The notes under the pieces: model-generated
The model's input: the letters and a program-made list of their open reading frames with translations, nothing else
Databases searched by the model: none
What the model was told of the DNA's origin: nothing
Translations under genes and position numbers: made by a program
In this document: positions 35,281-44,186 of the stretch, piece by piece
Layout of the letters: the number at the start of each line of letters is the position of its first letter
Position numbering within the stretch: the first letter of the stretch is position 1
Source: Sporosarcina sp. ACRSM
GTDB lineage: Bacteria > Bacillota > Bacilli > Bacillales_A > Planococcaceae
Assembly (NCBI RefSeq): GCF_022346545.1
Contig: NZ_JAKRNU010000008.1
Coordinates: forward strand, 62,001 to 126,000
DNA length: 64,000 bases
Direction of reading: 5' to 3'

Positions 35281-35297
35281 ATTCTGCTATTCGGCAA
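35281..35297. promoter_or_regulatory. IclR-type operator, copy 2
   Basis: ATTCTGCTATTCGGCAA nearly repeats the site at 29762-29778. It lies about 220 nt upstream of the carboxyltransferase start and suggests that the CoA ligase and carboxylase belong to one IclR regulon. Confidence 0.55.
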
Positions 35298-35460
35298 AGT
35301 CGGCATTTTATTCAACAATCTATTTGAATAATTTTTCGCTTAACGAACTTTCTTGGAACAGTTCATCCAACTAAAACTGATTGACTTCTAAAGTTTAGGT
35401 AGTATGTTTCACATGATACGACTTCTGCGTTTTTCCGGATTACATCTTTTCTTACAATAT

Positions 35461-35511
35461 AAAAAACAGCGTTCCTTTCCCCTAATTCAGAAAGAAACGC
35501 CAGTTTTTTTG
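35461..35511 (-). terminator. Terminator of the Liv-type transporter operon
   Basis: AAAAAACAGCGTTC pairs with GAAACGCCAGTTTTTTT, with a run of T on the minus-strand 3' side. It follows the last gene (stop at 35556). Confidence 0.7.
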
Positions 35512-35555
35512 GTGCAATCCAGTTTCCTTAATTCAGTACAAATCTCATCTTGTGT

Positions 35556-36722
35556 TCAGTCATTGTACTTCCATGTATTATTTTCAATACTAATAACCGA
35601 TATACCATCTGCTTCAGGGCTAGCTTGGGATACGCCAAAATCAAATGTTCCTGTCGCACCTAAGTATTTGCCCATGTCATTTTGTAAATATTGCTGAATA
35701 TCTTCTGATGTTACATGCCCTGCTTTTACTGCTTCTAGAATGGCTTGAATACCGTCCAACAAATGCGCTGCAAACAAGTCCGGTTCTCCGTTAAAATCTT
35801 CTGCATAGGAATCTTTGAAGCCTTTCAAGATTTCTTTTTGCTCAGAGTCTGGCAATTGATCGACAACGCTTAACTTACTTCCGACGACCATAATATTCTG
35901 ATTGTCATCTTTCACTTGTTCCAAGAAACCATCATTCGCCGCAGCTGTACTTTGAATCATCGGAATATCGAACCCAAGTGCTTTATAGTTTCGTGCGACA
36001 ATGCCAGCTCCAGGTGTTCTCGACCAAACTATAATTGCTTCTGGATCTGTTTTACGCACTTTTGTCAATTGGATTGTCATATCCGTTGCCGTTGCATCAA
36101 ACTCTTCATGAGCAACAATCTCAATGCCATTTTCCTTTGCTAATGCTTCAAATGCAGGTTTACCTGTTACGCCGAAACCATCCGCAGCATTCAGCCATGC
36201 TACTTTTTTAATATTGTTCTTGTTTAAATACTCGACGATTGGCATTGCAATGACAGTTGTGCTATGTGCCATGCTATAAACATACTCACTGTCCGATTCA
36301 ATCGGAGCAATCGTGAATAATGGCAATTTCTTTTCGATTGCTTTTGGCATAATGGCCATTGATGTACTTGATTGTGTTGCTCCGACTACTGCTACCACAC
36401 CATCTGAAATAAGCTTGTCCATTGCTACGACTGCTTTCGTGTCATCTGTTTCATAATCATGTTTAACCAGCTGAATTGTCTTCCCATCGATTGGTCCCGC
36501 TGCATCCAATTGCTTTTGCAATAGTTTCACTGTATTCGCTTGCGAGCTCCCAAGTGTCGAAGCTGGCCCGGTTTCCGCAACAATCACACCGATTTTTACA
36601 ACCTCCTCATCATTAATATCTGCGGTCGCATTCCGGGCATTTCCACCTCCACATCCCGCAATCATTAATAGGAAAGTCAATGCTAAAAATAGTATTACTT
36701 TTCCTTTAAAATTTCTTTTCAT
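35556..36722 (-). CDS. Liv-type ABC transporter substrate-binding lipoprotein 1
   Basis: A 388-residue periplasmic-binding-type protein anchored as a lipoprotein (lipobox MIAGC about 24 residues in). VVKIGVIVAETGPAS begins the type I binding fold. It is the last gene of the transporter operon, downstream of livF, and is a paralogue of the protein at 40255-41424. The hinge and second lobe are nearly the same, while the stretch around residues 110-150 differs most. The ligand may be a branched-chain amino acid or, given the neighbours, an aromatic acid. The ATG has AGGGAGAG upstream. Confidence 0.88.
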   Translation of the reverse strand: MKRNFKGKVILFLALTFLLMIAGCGGGNARNATADINDEEVVKIGVIVAETGPASTLGSSQANTVKLLQKQLDAAGPIDGKTIQLVKHDYETDDTKAVVAMDKLISDGVVAVVGATQSSTSMAIMPKAIEKKLPLFTIAPIESDSEYVYSMAHSTTVIAMPIVEYLNKNNIKKVAWLNAADGFGVTGKPAFEALAKENGIEIVAHEEFDATATDMTIQLTKVRKTDPEAIIVWSRTPGAGIVARNYKALGFDIPMIQSTAAANDGFLEQVKDDNQNIMVVGSKLSVVDQLPDSEQKEILKGFKDSYAEDFNGEPDLFAAHLLDGIQAILEAVKAGHVTSEDIQQYLQNDMGKYLGATGTFDFGVSQASPEADGISVISIENNTWKYND

Positions 36723-36778
36723 ACATATCTCTCCCTTGTTAATGTCTACCCAGCTTTCCTTGCAAATAAATATTCCAT

Positions 36779-37501
36779 TTACCCCACTTTTATCCCTAAG
36801 TAAGCGGATCTCACTTCAGGGTTGGAACTGATTTCCTTGTTCGTTCCGTTCATGATAAATCTTCCTTGATCCATGACATAAGCCCGATCCGCCACTTTGA
36901 GTGCAGCCTTGACATTTTGTTCAACCAAGACAACCATTGTGCCCATCTCTTCTTTGATCCGTATGAGTATTTCGAGAATTTCATTGACAATTTTAGGCGC
37001 TAATCCCATTGAAGGCTCATCTAATAAAATGATTTTTGGATCTGACATGAGCGCCCGACCGATTGCCAACATCTGCTGCTCTCCACCGCTTAAATTCCCA
37101 CCTAAGTTTTGGTAATGTTTTTTTAGTCCCGGAAACAACTCCAGCATTCTTTCCAGGTTTTCTTCAACATATTTACGATCCTTATAATATTTTGAATAGA
37201 TTCCTAACGTTAAATTTTCCTTGACGGTATGGCCGGGAAAGATTTGCCTCCCCTCAGGAACAAGCCTTAGTCCTTTGCCGACCACTTTATAGGCTGGCAA
37301 TCCACTGATGGTATCGTCTTGAAGCGTCACTTTCCCTTCAAATGGTGAATAGATGCCTGCCAGTGTATGCAGCAATGTACTTTTCCCCGCACCATTGGCT
37401 CCGATAATGGACACGATTTCCCCCTTGTTTACATGAAAGTCCAGTGCGTGTAAAATCTGAATCTTCCCAATCCGTGTACTTAAATTTTGAACGTCAAACA
37501 T
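36779..37501 (-). CDS. livF: Liv-type ABC transporter ATP-binding protein (LivF)
   Basis: A 240-residue ABC ATPase with Walker A GANGAGKST, signature LSGGEQQ, Walker B IILLDEPSMGLAP and the LivF-type VEQNVKAALKVADR. The ATG at 37501 overlaps the livG stop (TGATG). With LivG it powers uptake. Confidence 0.92.
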   Translation of the reverse strand: MFDVQNLSTRIGKIQILHALDFHVNKGEIVSIIGANGAGKSTLLHTLAGIYSPFEGKVTLQDDTISGLPAYKVVGKGLRLVPEGRQIFPGHTVKENLTLGIYSKYYKDRKYVEENLERMLELFPGLKKHYQNLGGNLSGGEQQMLAIGRALMSDPKIILLDEPSMGLAPKIVNEILEILIRIKEEMGTMVVLVEQNVKAALKVADRAYVMDQGRFIMNGTNKEISSNPEVRSAYLGIKVG

Positions 37502-38268
37502 CAAATCGCCTCCTCGCCTAAATAGGCACTGATCACCTTTTCATTTTTCTGAATTTCCTCTGGCGTCCCTTCTGCAATCTTTGTCCCGAAATCGAGGACG
37601 ACAATCCGATCCGCGATTTGCATGATCGTTGCCATTTTGTGCTCGACAAATAAAAAGGAATGTCCTTTCTTTTTTAAATCACTAATATAACCAGCCATCG
37701 TATTTGTTTCGGCATCATTCAAACCCGCCATCGGCTCATCCAACATAATCAGTGCAGGATCGTACACAATCGCACGTGCAAATTCCACTTTCTTTTGCTG
37801 TCCGTAAGAGAGTTGTCCTGCTTGTTCATGCATTAAATGAGTCAATTGCATCATTTCCAGCACCTTATATGCTGCTTGATAAGCCTTGCTTTCATCTCTT
37901 TTTACGACTGGGAGCCGAAAACCTGCGCTGAAAACATTTGTTTTCAATTTCACAGAAGTGCCCATCATGACATTTTCCAAAACGGTCATATTACTGAAGA
38001 TCTGCAAATTTTGAAATGTCCTAGAGATCCCTAAAGGAGCTAAGTCAAAGATCTTTTTCCCCGTCAATTTTTGATCTTTAAATAACACTTCCCCAACGGT
38101 CGGTTGGATAAAGGATGAAATCATATTAAACAATGTCGTTTTCCCTGCGCCATTGGGGCCGATAACCGCCACGATTTCACCCTCGCCGACTTGGAAGCTG
38201 ACATCATTGACTGCGGTAACGCCGCCGAATTTTTTTGTTAGGTTTTTCACTTCAAGTAAGTTCCCCAT
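37501..38268 (-). CDS. livG: Liv-type ABC transporter ATP-binding protein (LivG)
   Basis: A 255-residue ABC ATPase with Walker A GPNGAGKTT, the LivG-type GISRTFQNLQIF, a variant signature LSYGQQKK, Walker B LIMLDEPMAGLN and the C-terminal YLGEEAI. The ATG has GGGAG upstream. It follows livM by 2 nt and precedes livF. Confidence 0.92.
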   Translation of the reverse strand: MGNLLEVKNLTKKFGGVTAVNDVSFQVGEGEIVAVIGPNGAGKTTLFNMISSFIQPTVGEVLFKDQKLTGKKIFDLAPLGISRTFQNLQIFSNMTVLENVMMGTSVKLKTNVFSAGFRLPVVKRDESKAYQAAYKVLEMMQLTHLMHEQAGQLSYGQQKKVEFARAIVYDPALIMLDEPMAGLNDAETNTMAGYISDLKKKGHSFLFVEHKMATIMQIADRIVVLDFGTKIAEGTPEEIQKNEKVISAYLGEEAI

Positions 38269-38270
38269 TG

Positions 38271-39293
38271 TCAGACTCCCTTCTCAGAAGCTACATTTTT
38301 CTTTGCCGCACTTTTGATCGCAAACTTTCCTCTTATGTCTAGCACGCCAATCAAGCCTTTTGGCATGAAGATCATAACAACGACAATGATCAATCCATAG
38401 ACGACAATCTCGACCTCTCCACTAATATTGAAAACCGTATGGCCGACAAAACGGATGACTTCATTCAAAAACATAATGGCAGCCGTTCCGATCATCGCTC
38501 CCCAAATGGAGTGAACGCCACCGACCATGACCATCACCAATAGTAAGATGGAAAATGAAACATTAAAAGTCGGTGGGGCAATGAAATTGATATAATGTGC
38601 ATACAGACTGCCTGCCAGCGAGGCATACATTGCACTAAGCGCAAAAATGGCGATCTTATACTTCGTTACATTCACACCTAACGTTTCCGTTCCGATTTCG
38701 CTATCATGAATGCTTCGCAGCACCCGCCCAACATTTGAACGAATGATATTCGTAGAAAATAAGATCACTAAGAAAACGAATGCCCAAACAAGGAAGTAGT
38801 AATGTAATTGGTTGCCTAACTCCAAGCCGAACAATGATAAGTTCGGGATGCCGATCAGCCCACTTGCTCCTCCCGTAATATCGCTCAGACCTACCAATAA
38901 AATGTAGACAATGATGTTAATGGCAATCGTTGCTAATGCCAAAATATGCCCTTTCAATTTCAATACTTGCATGCCGATCATATAAGCAATTAGAAATGTG
39001 GCAATCATTCCAATTCCCATCGCCAGCCATGGAGACATATCATGCTTCGCTGTCAATACACCCGAAACATACGCACCAATTCCAAAAAATGCAGCATGGC
39101 CAATCGAAATTTGCCCTGCATAACCGATCAGCAGGCTTAAACCGATTGTAACAATACAATAAATCCCTATTAGTATGAATAGCGTGAAAATATATTGCGA
39201 ACTGATAAAAAACGGCAATAAACATATCAATGCAATAAAGCCAAGAAACCCTTTCCAGCGACTCCCGTATAAAATTGCTTCCACTTTCTCCAT
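38271..39293 (-). CDS. livM: Liv-type ABC transporter permease (LivM)
   Basis: A 340-residue integral membrane protein with about 9-10 helices. The conserved loop LLIGYAGQISIGHAAFFGIGAY and the cytoplasmic GRVLRSIHDSEIGTETLGVN place it as LivM. The ATG has AAAGGAGGGGG upstream. It pairs with LivH. Confidence 0.92.
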   Translation of the reverse strand: MEKVEAILYGSRWKGFLGFIALICLLPFFISSQYIFTLFILIGIYCIVTIGLSLLIGYAGQISIGHAAFFGIGAYVSGVLTAKHDMSPWLAMGIGMIATFLIAYMIGMQVLKLKGHILALATIAINIIVYILLVGLSDITGGASGLIGIPNLSLFGLELGNQLHYYFLVWAFVFLVILFSTNIIRSNVGRVLRSIHDSEIGTETLGVNVTKYKIAIFALSAMYASLAGSLYAHYINFIAPPTFNVSFSILLLVMVMVGGVHSIWGAMIGTAAIMFLNEVIRFVGHTVFNISGEVEIVVYGLIIVVVMIFMPKGLIGVLDIRGKFAIKSAAKKNVASEKGV

Positions 39294-39310
39294 TGAATGC
39301 CCCCTCCTTT

Positions 39311-40183
39311 CTACACACGTTCTCCAGTTGCTCTCATAAACAATCCTTGTGGTCTAAAGAACAGAACGAGCAACAAGAAGCCAAATGCCAACGCGTCCGT
39401 ATAATACGTAGATATATAGCCTCCCGAAAAAGCTTCAATGACCCCCAATAACAAACCGCCCGCTACAGCCCCGGGTACGCTATGCATTCCACCGAAAATC
39501 ATGGCAACAAAGCCTTTGATGCCGATAAAAAAGCCCATTTCGTACGTAGCATCAGTCAGAGGGGCTATCATCACACCTGCAATTGCACCTAATGCTGCTG
39601 CAATCGTAAACGCAATGGTCGACATCGTGCTTGTATTGATGCCCATTAAGCTAGCAGCGTGTGGATTTTTTTCACTTGCCCGTAACGCTGAACCGATAAA
39701 TGTCTTATCGAAAAACCAATACAGAAGGATTAATAAGACAAATAATAAAATGAAAATCCAAATACTTTGTGAATTGATGACCGCTCCAAAAAACTGAATT
39801 GATCGACTCTCGACAATAGGTGGCAAAGATTTCGGAGACGATCCCCAAATGATCAAGCCCATCCCTTTCAGGAAAATGGATACACCTAACGTAATGACGA
39901 CCAAGATGATCGGCGTCGCATTCCTAGCTGGATAAATCGCCAATCTTTCAACCCCGAAGCCAATGATGGCAGTAATTAAAATAGCTAAAGGGATAGCACC
40001 TAAAATCGGGATGCCTAGATTAACCAAAGTCACGCACGATAATGCCCCGATCATCGCAAATTCTCCTTGAGCCAGATTCAATACACCAGTAACGTTATAA
40101 ATTGTGACAAAGCCGACAGCTAATAAAGCATAGATACTGCCGACTGTAAGCCCTGTGATCAAATATTGTAAAAACAGATCCAT
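39311..40183 (-). CDS. livH: Liv-type ABC transporter permease (LivH)
   Basis: A 290-residue membrane protein with 8 helices. NVTGVLNLAQGEFAMIGA and ALRASEKNPHAASLMGIN are the family's conserved segments. The ATG at 40183 has AAGGGG upstream; a longer open frame of 30 codons would run back through the terminator after the preceding gene and is rejected. It is first of the livHMGF set. Confidence 0.91.
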   Translation of the reverse strand: MDLFLQYLITGLTVGSIYALLAVGFVTIYNVTGVLNLAQGEFAMIGALSCVTLVNLGIPILGAIPLAILITAIIGFGVERLAIYPARNATPIILVVITLGVSIFLKGMGLIIWGSSPKSLPPIVESRSIQFFGAVINSQSIWIFILLFVLLILLYWFFDKTFIGSALRASEKNPHAASLMGINTSTMSTIAFTIAAALGAIAGVMIAPLTDATYEMGFFIGIKGFVAMIFGGMHSVPGAVAGGLLLGVIEAFSGGYISTYYTDALAFGFLLLVLFFRPQGLFMRATGERV

Positions 40184-40202
40184 TTTCAGCAACCCCTTTT
40201 CG

Positions 40203-40246
40203 AAAAAGCCCTGCAACAAATTCAGTACCTTACCGCAGGGCTTTTC
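40203..40246 (-). terminator. Terminator/attenuator between binding protein 2 and livH
   Basis: AAAAGCCCTGCGG and GCAGGGCTTTTT form a strong stem after the binding-protein stop, only about 20 nt before livH. Partial read-through would give more binding protein than membrane components, as is usual for such operons. Confidence 0.7.
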
Positions 40247-40254
40247 TGTTTTTC

Positions 40255-41424
40255 TTACTCGATATACTTCCACGTATTATTTTCAATTGCTAACACAGAG
40301 ATCCCATCGGGTTCAGGACTTATTCTGGATTCAGAAAAGTTATACGTCCCAGTAACGCCTAAAAAAGCCCCTAGATCATTCGCCAAATATTGATGGATTT
40401 CTTCGGCTGTCGTATTTCCGGCTTTCACTGCTTCAACGAATGCATAGACACCATCCACAACATGCGCCGCAAACAAATCTGGTTCCTCTCCAAACTCCTG
40501 TTCATAAGCCTCTTTAAATTCTTTCAAAAGCTCTTTTTGCTCTGAGTCCGGTAATTGATCGAGAACACTCAATTTACTGCCGACGACAAAAATATTCTCA
40601 TTGTCATCTTTCACTTGTTCTAAAAAGCCTTCATTGGCCGCAGCTGTGCTCTGAATCATCGGAATATCGAAACCGAGTGCTTTAAAGTTGCGGGCAATAA
40701 TCCCGGCTCCAGGCGTTCTTGACCACACAATGATCGCCTCGGGATCCTTACTGCGAACTTTCGTCAATTGGATGGTCATATCGGTCGCAGTTGCGTCGAA
40801 CTCTTCATGCGCGACAATCTCAATACCGTTTTCCTTAGCCAATTCTTTGAACGCTGGAAGGCCCGTCACGCCAAATCCATCCGCGGCGTTTAACCATGCC
40901 ACTTTCTTAATCCCTTGTTTGTTTAAATAGTCGACAATCGGCATTGCAATGACTCTAGGAGAATGAACCGTGCTATACACATATTCATTTTCTACATCGA
41001 TCGGTGCCCCTGCGAGGAATGGTATTTTTGCCTCGATCGCTTTTGGCATAACAGCCGTCGTTGTACTGGATTGAGTGGCCGCGTTAATTGCAACAACACC
41101 TTCAGAAAGGAGCTTGTCCATCGCAACGACCGCTTTTGTATCATCCGTTTCATAATCGTATTGGATCAGTTTTATCGTTTTACCGTTAATCGGTCCTGCC
41201 TCATCCAATTGTTTTTGCAATAACTTCACCGTTTTTACTTGGGAAGCACCCAGTGTCGAAGCCGGCCCTGTTTCTGCAAGAAGTAATCCCATTTTTATCA
41301 CATCATCTTGCGAGCTTTCTCCTTTTTCGCCGCTAGCCACATTTTCCTCTGCACAACCAGCCATGATTAAAAGAAAAGCAAGACTAAGCAGTGCAATTAC
41401 TTTCCCCTTTAACATTTGTTTCAT
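40255..41424 (-). CDS. Liv-type ABC transporter substrate-binding lipoprotein 2
   Basis: A 389-residue lipoprotein (lipobox IMAGC) with type I binding fold VIKMGLLLAETGPAS. It is first in the transporter operon and strongly similar over its whole length to the protein at 35556-36722. The segment INAATQSSTTTAVMPKAIE to HSPRVIAM differs most, which suggests a different ligand. A perfect cre site lies about 160 nt upstream. The ATG has GGGGTGGAAGA upstream. Confidence 0.89.
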   Translation of the reverse strand: MKQMLKGKVIALLSLAFLLIMAGCAEENVASGEKGESSQDDVIKMGLLLAETGPASTLGASQVKTVKLLQKQLDEAGPINGKTIKLIQYDYETDDTKAVVAMDKLLSEGVVAINAATQSSTTTAVMPKAIEAKIPFLAGAPIDVENEYVYSTVHSPRVIAMPIVDYLNKQGIKKVAWLNAADGFGVTGLPAFKELAKENGIEIVAHEEFDATATDMTIQLTKVRSKDPEAIIVWSRTPGAGIIARNFKALGFDIPMIQSTAAANEGFLEQVKDDNENIFVVGSKLSVLDQLPDSEQKELLKEFKEAYEQEFGEEPDLFAAHVVDGVYAFVEAVKAGNTTAEEIHQYLANDLGAFLGVTGTYNFSESRISPEPDGISVLAIENNTWKYIE

Positions 41425-41584
41425 CTCAATCTTCCACCCCTAAAGTCCATATTCTGTTTACTGTATTTTGAAAGCTTCCTCCAGAATTTGTTTTCCAACT
41501 TTCATAGATTCGTCTTTAATCACCCCTTTCAGGAAATCAATTCTATTCAATTCGCCTAATGGCTTGATAAAGCCACACAATAAT

Positions 41585-41598
41585 TGAAAGCGGTTACA
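41585..41598. promoter_or_regulatory. cre site upstream of the Liv-type operon
   Basis: TGAAAGCGGTTACA fits the cre consensus TGNAARCGNWWNCA at all positions, about 160 nt before the start of binding protein 2. Repression by CcpA is inferred. Confidence 0.6.
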
Positions 41599-41689
41599 CA
41601 AAACAGTGAAGTGAAGATTTCAAAGGAAAACAGTTTCTCCACTTCTACTGCTAGATTTCAATGGTAACCCCATTATCTTGCCTTCAATC

Positions 41690-42121
41690 TTAACTCGTTT
41701 GTGCAACTAAATCGGCTTTCTGATGCGCTTTCAACTTTTCACGAATCTCTTGTGGAATCGTGATCGCTTTCGGTTTTCCATTGAAGGAAGTCCAAGCGCG
41801 TAACGTGAATCCTTCAGCGATGAATGTCTCTCCCCTGTAAAATGTATGGGACAATTTGAACACCTTATTGTGGATTTCAGCTACTTCCGTTATGACGAAA
41901 GCTTCATCATCAAACACAAGCGGCGTTTTAAACTTACAATTGGATTCCAATAGTGGTGCCCCGATTTTTTCTTTTTCTATTAATTCGGATGTAGGAAGCC
42001 CTAATTCTGTTAAAAACTCATGTGTCGCTTCATCCATCCATCTATAAAAATTAGGGAAAAAGACAATTGCTGCTGGATCGGTGTCTCCCCATCTCACTTT
42101 GAATGAATATTTTGTAGCCAT
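41690..42121 (-). CDS. 4-hydroxybenzoyl-CoA thioesterase family protein (paralogue)
   Basis: A 143-residue hotdog thioesterase with WGDTDPAAIVFFPNFYRW near the N-terminus; Asp15 is the expected catalytic residue. It is clearly related to the protein at 3493-3909 but not a recent copy. The ATG has TTGGAGGAG upstream. It lies 49 nt behind a CoA ligase gene, so this is a second ligase/thioesterase pair. It may release product or free CoA trapped in dead-end aryl-CoA esters. Confidence 0.86.
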   Translation of the reverse strand: MATKYSFKVRWGDTDPAAIVFFPNFYRWMDEATHEFLTELGLPTSELIEKEKIGAPLLESNCKFKTPLVFDDEAFVITEVAEIHNKVFKLSHTFYRGETFIAEGFTLRAWTSFNGKPKAITIPQEIREKLKAHQKADLVAQTS

Positions 42122-42170
42122 ACAATCTCCTCCAATTTTCTACATTCTCTCTCATCTCGGTGCAACAAGT

Positions 42171-43727
42171 TCACACAAGACTATTCGCTTCTTTCAAAAT
42201 CAATTCTTTCATTTTGACCTTCTGGATTTTGCCGCTTGCCATCAATGGGAATTCATCTATAAAAAGAACTCGATTCGGCAATTTATAGGTCGCAATTTTC
42301 GGTTTTAAAAAGTCTGAAATCTCTTGTTCTGTACATTTTTCACCTGGAAGACATCTAATGACAGCGCACACGGTTTCTCCTAATACTTCATCCGGCAAAC
42401 CAATGATGATCGCAGTATCTATTGCGGGATGTTGCATGATCAAGTTTTCAATCTCCTGCGGATAAATATTGAATCCGCCACGAATGACCACTTCTTTTTG
42501 ACGTCCGACAAAATAAAGAAAACCTTCGTCATCGACTTTCCCTAAATCCCCGGAATAATACCATCCTTCGTGGTCCATGACTTGAGCCGTTTGTTCGGGC
42601 ATCTGATGATACCCTTTCATATTCGCAACGCCCCGAATGGCGATTTCCCCTATTGTTCCTGCAGGGACTTCAACCCGATTCGCGTTGACAATTTTTAATT
42701 CCACACCCTTAACCGGTCTCCCCAGTGTTGAGAGAATTTTCTCTTCCGAATCGTCCAAAGCGCCTATTGTCGTAGTTGCCGTTTCCGAAGTTCCGAACGC
42801 TTGAAGAAGATTAATATTGAACTTCTCTCGAATAGCTTTGACTTTATCCGGTGAGATGGGTGCGGCTGCGACAATACCCGTTCGCAAAGAAGAAAGGTCA
42901 TACTTGTCAAAGTCCTCAAATTCAAGTTCCTTTAGGTACATTGTCGGGACGGCTTGTTTAATCGTCACTTTTTCTTTCTCGGTTATTTGAAAGACGTGTT
43001 CAGGATTATATTTTTCCAAAAACACCATTCGTGCACCTGATGCAACAGCCAAAAACAAGTTCACTGCAATTCCGAAAATATGGAACAAAGGCGCAGTGAC
43101 AAGGAGGACATCATCTCCTGAACACTGAAGTATGTCCGCGCCCGCATTCCCTGACATGACACAAGCTTGGTGAGTCAGCATGACCCCTTTTGGTTCGCCT
43201 GTCGTTCCCGATGTATATAAAATGAGATAGATATCTTCCTTCGGATCGATTTCCACCTTCCCTATTTTCGGTACATCTTCACACAACCAATCCTCAAGTG
43301 CATCAATGCGCTCTTCACGAAATTTTACACTCACGATTGTCGGAACGAGTGCAAGCGCTTCCTCGTAAGACATACTATCTTTGAACTTTTCTGTAATGAA
43401 CAGCGCTTTCGGTGTTGACTTTCTTAAAATATAATTGATTTCATGTGATTTGTACCCTGGATTGAACGGAACTGTGATCGCTCCGACTTTCCCTGCTGCA
43501 AATAGTAAAACTGCTGTTTCGTACCAGTTCGGCAAGGAAACCGCAATTCGATCGCCTTTACCAATTCCCTTAGCCGCTAATCGATCAGCGTAGGTATCCA
43601 CATCGTTTTTTAACGACTGATACGTTTTTCGAGGAGTATTGTAGTCATAAATGGCTTCAGCAGCAGGTAATTGAGCACTGACATAATCAAGCAATCCATA
43701 GACACTCAATTCATTTCTTTTTTCCAT
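42171..43727 (-). CDS. Acyl-CoA synthetase (AMP-forming), class I
   Basis: A 518-residue ligase with the canonical loop LYTSGTTGEPKGVM, AFGTSETATT, YSGDLG, GRQKEVVIRGGFNIYP and the C-terminal lysine motif ASGKIQK. It activates a carboxylic acid to its CoA ester; an aryl or medium-chain acid is likely from the context. The ATG has GAAGGAG upstream. Immediately before that lies repeat copy C, so the transcript leader probably contains the palindrome. It is transcribed with the thioesterase gene. It is not closely similar to the ligase at 1866-3473. Confidence 0.88.
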   Translation of the reverse strand: MEKRNELSVYGLLDYVSAQLPAAEAIYDYNTPRKTYQSLKNDVDTYADRLAAKGIGKGDRIAVSLPNWYETAVLLFAAGKVGAITVPFNPGYKSHEINYILRKSTPKALFITEKFKDSMSYEEALALVPTIVSVKFREERIDALEDWLCEDVPKIGKVEIDPKEDIYLILYTSGTTGEPKGVMLTHQACVMSGNAGADILQCSGDDVLLVTAPLFHIFGIAVNLFLAVASGARMVFLEKYNPEHVFQITEKEKVTIKQAVPTMYLKELEFEDFDKYDLSSLRTGIVAAAPISPDKVKAIREKFNINLLQAFGTSETATTTIGALDDSEEKILSTLGRPVKGVELKIVNANRVEVPAGTIGEIAIRGVANMKGYHQMPEQTAQVMDHEGWYYSGDLGKVDDEGFLYFVGRQKEVVIRGGFNIYPQEIENLIMQHPAIDTAIIIGLPDEVLGETVCAVIRCLPGEKCTEQEISDFLKPKIATYKLPNRVLFIDEFPLMASGKIQKVKMKELILKEANSLV

Positions 43728-44170
43728 TCATTCCAGCTCCTTCTTCCCATATCAATTACGCCTCGGCGTAATTGCGTCGGGATTTTGAATTGCGAATCGA
43801 ACAGCGAAGGGTTCGATTTGCCTTAATTTCTGCGTTTTTTGCAGAAATTAAGGCACTTAGATAAGCGCAATTAACTCCCTTCAAAATCTGTGACATCCGC
43901 CGGAGGCTTTAACTTGGTTCAGCCGGGGTTTTGACCTCCACTGAATTAAAACCATATCTAGCATTCATATTGCCCCTTATAGAAGTAGTAGACTTCTGCT
44001 GAAGCAAGTTAAAAAGAACTATTTGAAGCAATCGGTATTTGGACCCTCTTTTATGTAACCCTCCATAAAAGTATATATTTATTATAATTTTCCCACTTTT
44101 CGAATGATACGTACAACATGTAGGAATTCCTTTTTGGATTTTCCTCGTATTTAACGATGAAAAAACAGGC
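43728..44170. other. 443-bp intergenic region containing repeat copy C
   Basis: Repeat copy C occupies 43753-44010. The remaining 150 bp is AT-rich and ends in the terminator of the regulator gene. No gene was recognised. Confidence 0.6.
43753..44010 (-). repeat. Modular hairpin repeat, copy C
   Basis: Read on the minus strand, it starts with a segment like AACTTGCTTCAGCAGAAGTC, then a TTCAG/CTGAA stem, GCCTCCGGCGGATGTCACAG, and a CAGATTTTG/CAAAATC stem. That stem encloses the GCCTTAATTTCTGC and AATCGAAC hairpins. The element ends in the palindrome CAATTACGCC-GA-GGCGTAATTG, 15 nt before the ribosome binding site of the CoA ligase gene. It shares its frame with copy B and its inner hairpins with copy A. 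Confidence 0.7.
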
Positions 44171-44186
44171 TCATGAATAAGCCTGT
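44161..44186 (-). terminator. Terminator overlapping the end of the PucR-type gene
   Basis: On the minus strand ACAGGCTTATTCATGAGCCTGT is followed by TTTTTT. The stem includes the TGA stop codon, so the last codons of the gene form its 5' arm. Confidence 0.75.

Larger units (their letters stand above)
35061..35555. other. 495-bp intergenic region upstream of the carboxylase operon
   Basis: It holds a weak cre-like site (35101-35114), an IclR-type site (35281-35297) and the terminator of the binding-protein gene (35461-35511). No gene was recognised. Confidence 0.6.

Noticed and set aside
40184-40273. A 30-codon N-terminal extension of LivH
   Set aside because: It would translate the terminator after the preceding gene and does not look like a LivH N-terminus; the ATG at 40183 has its own ribosome binding site.
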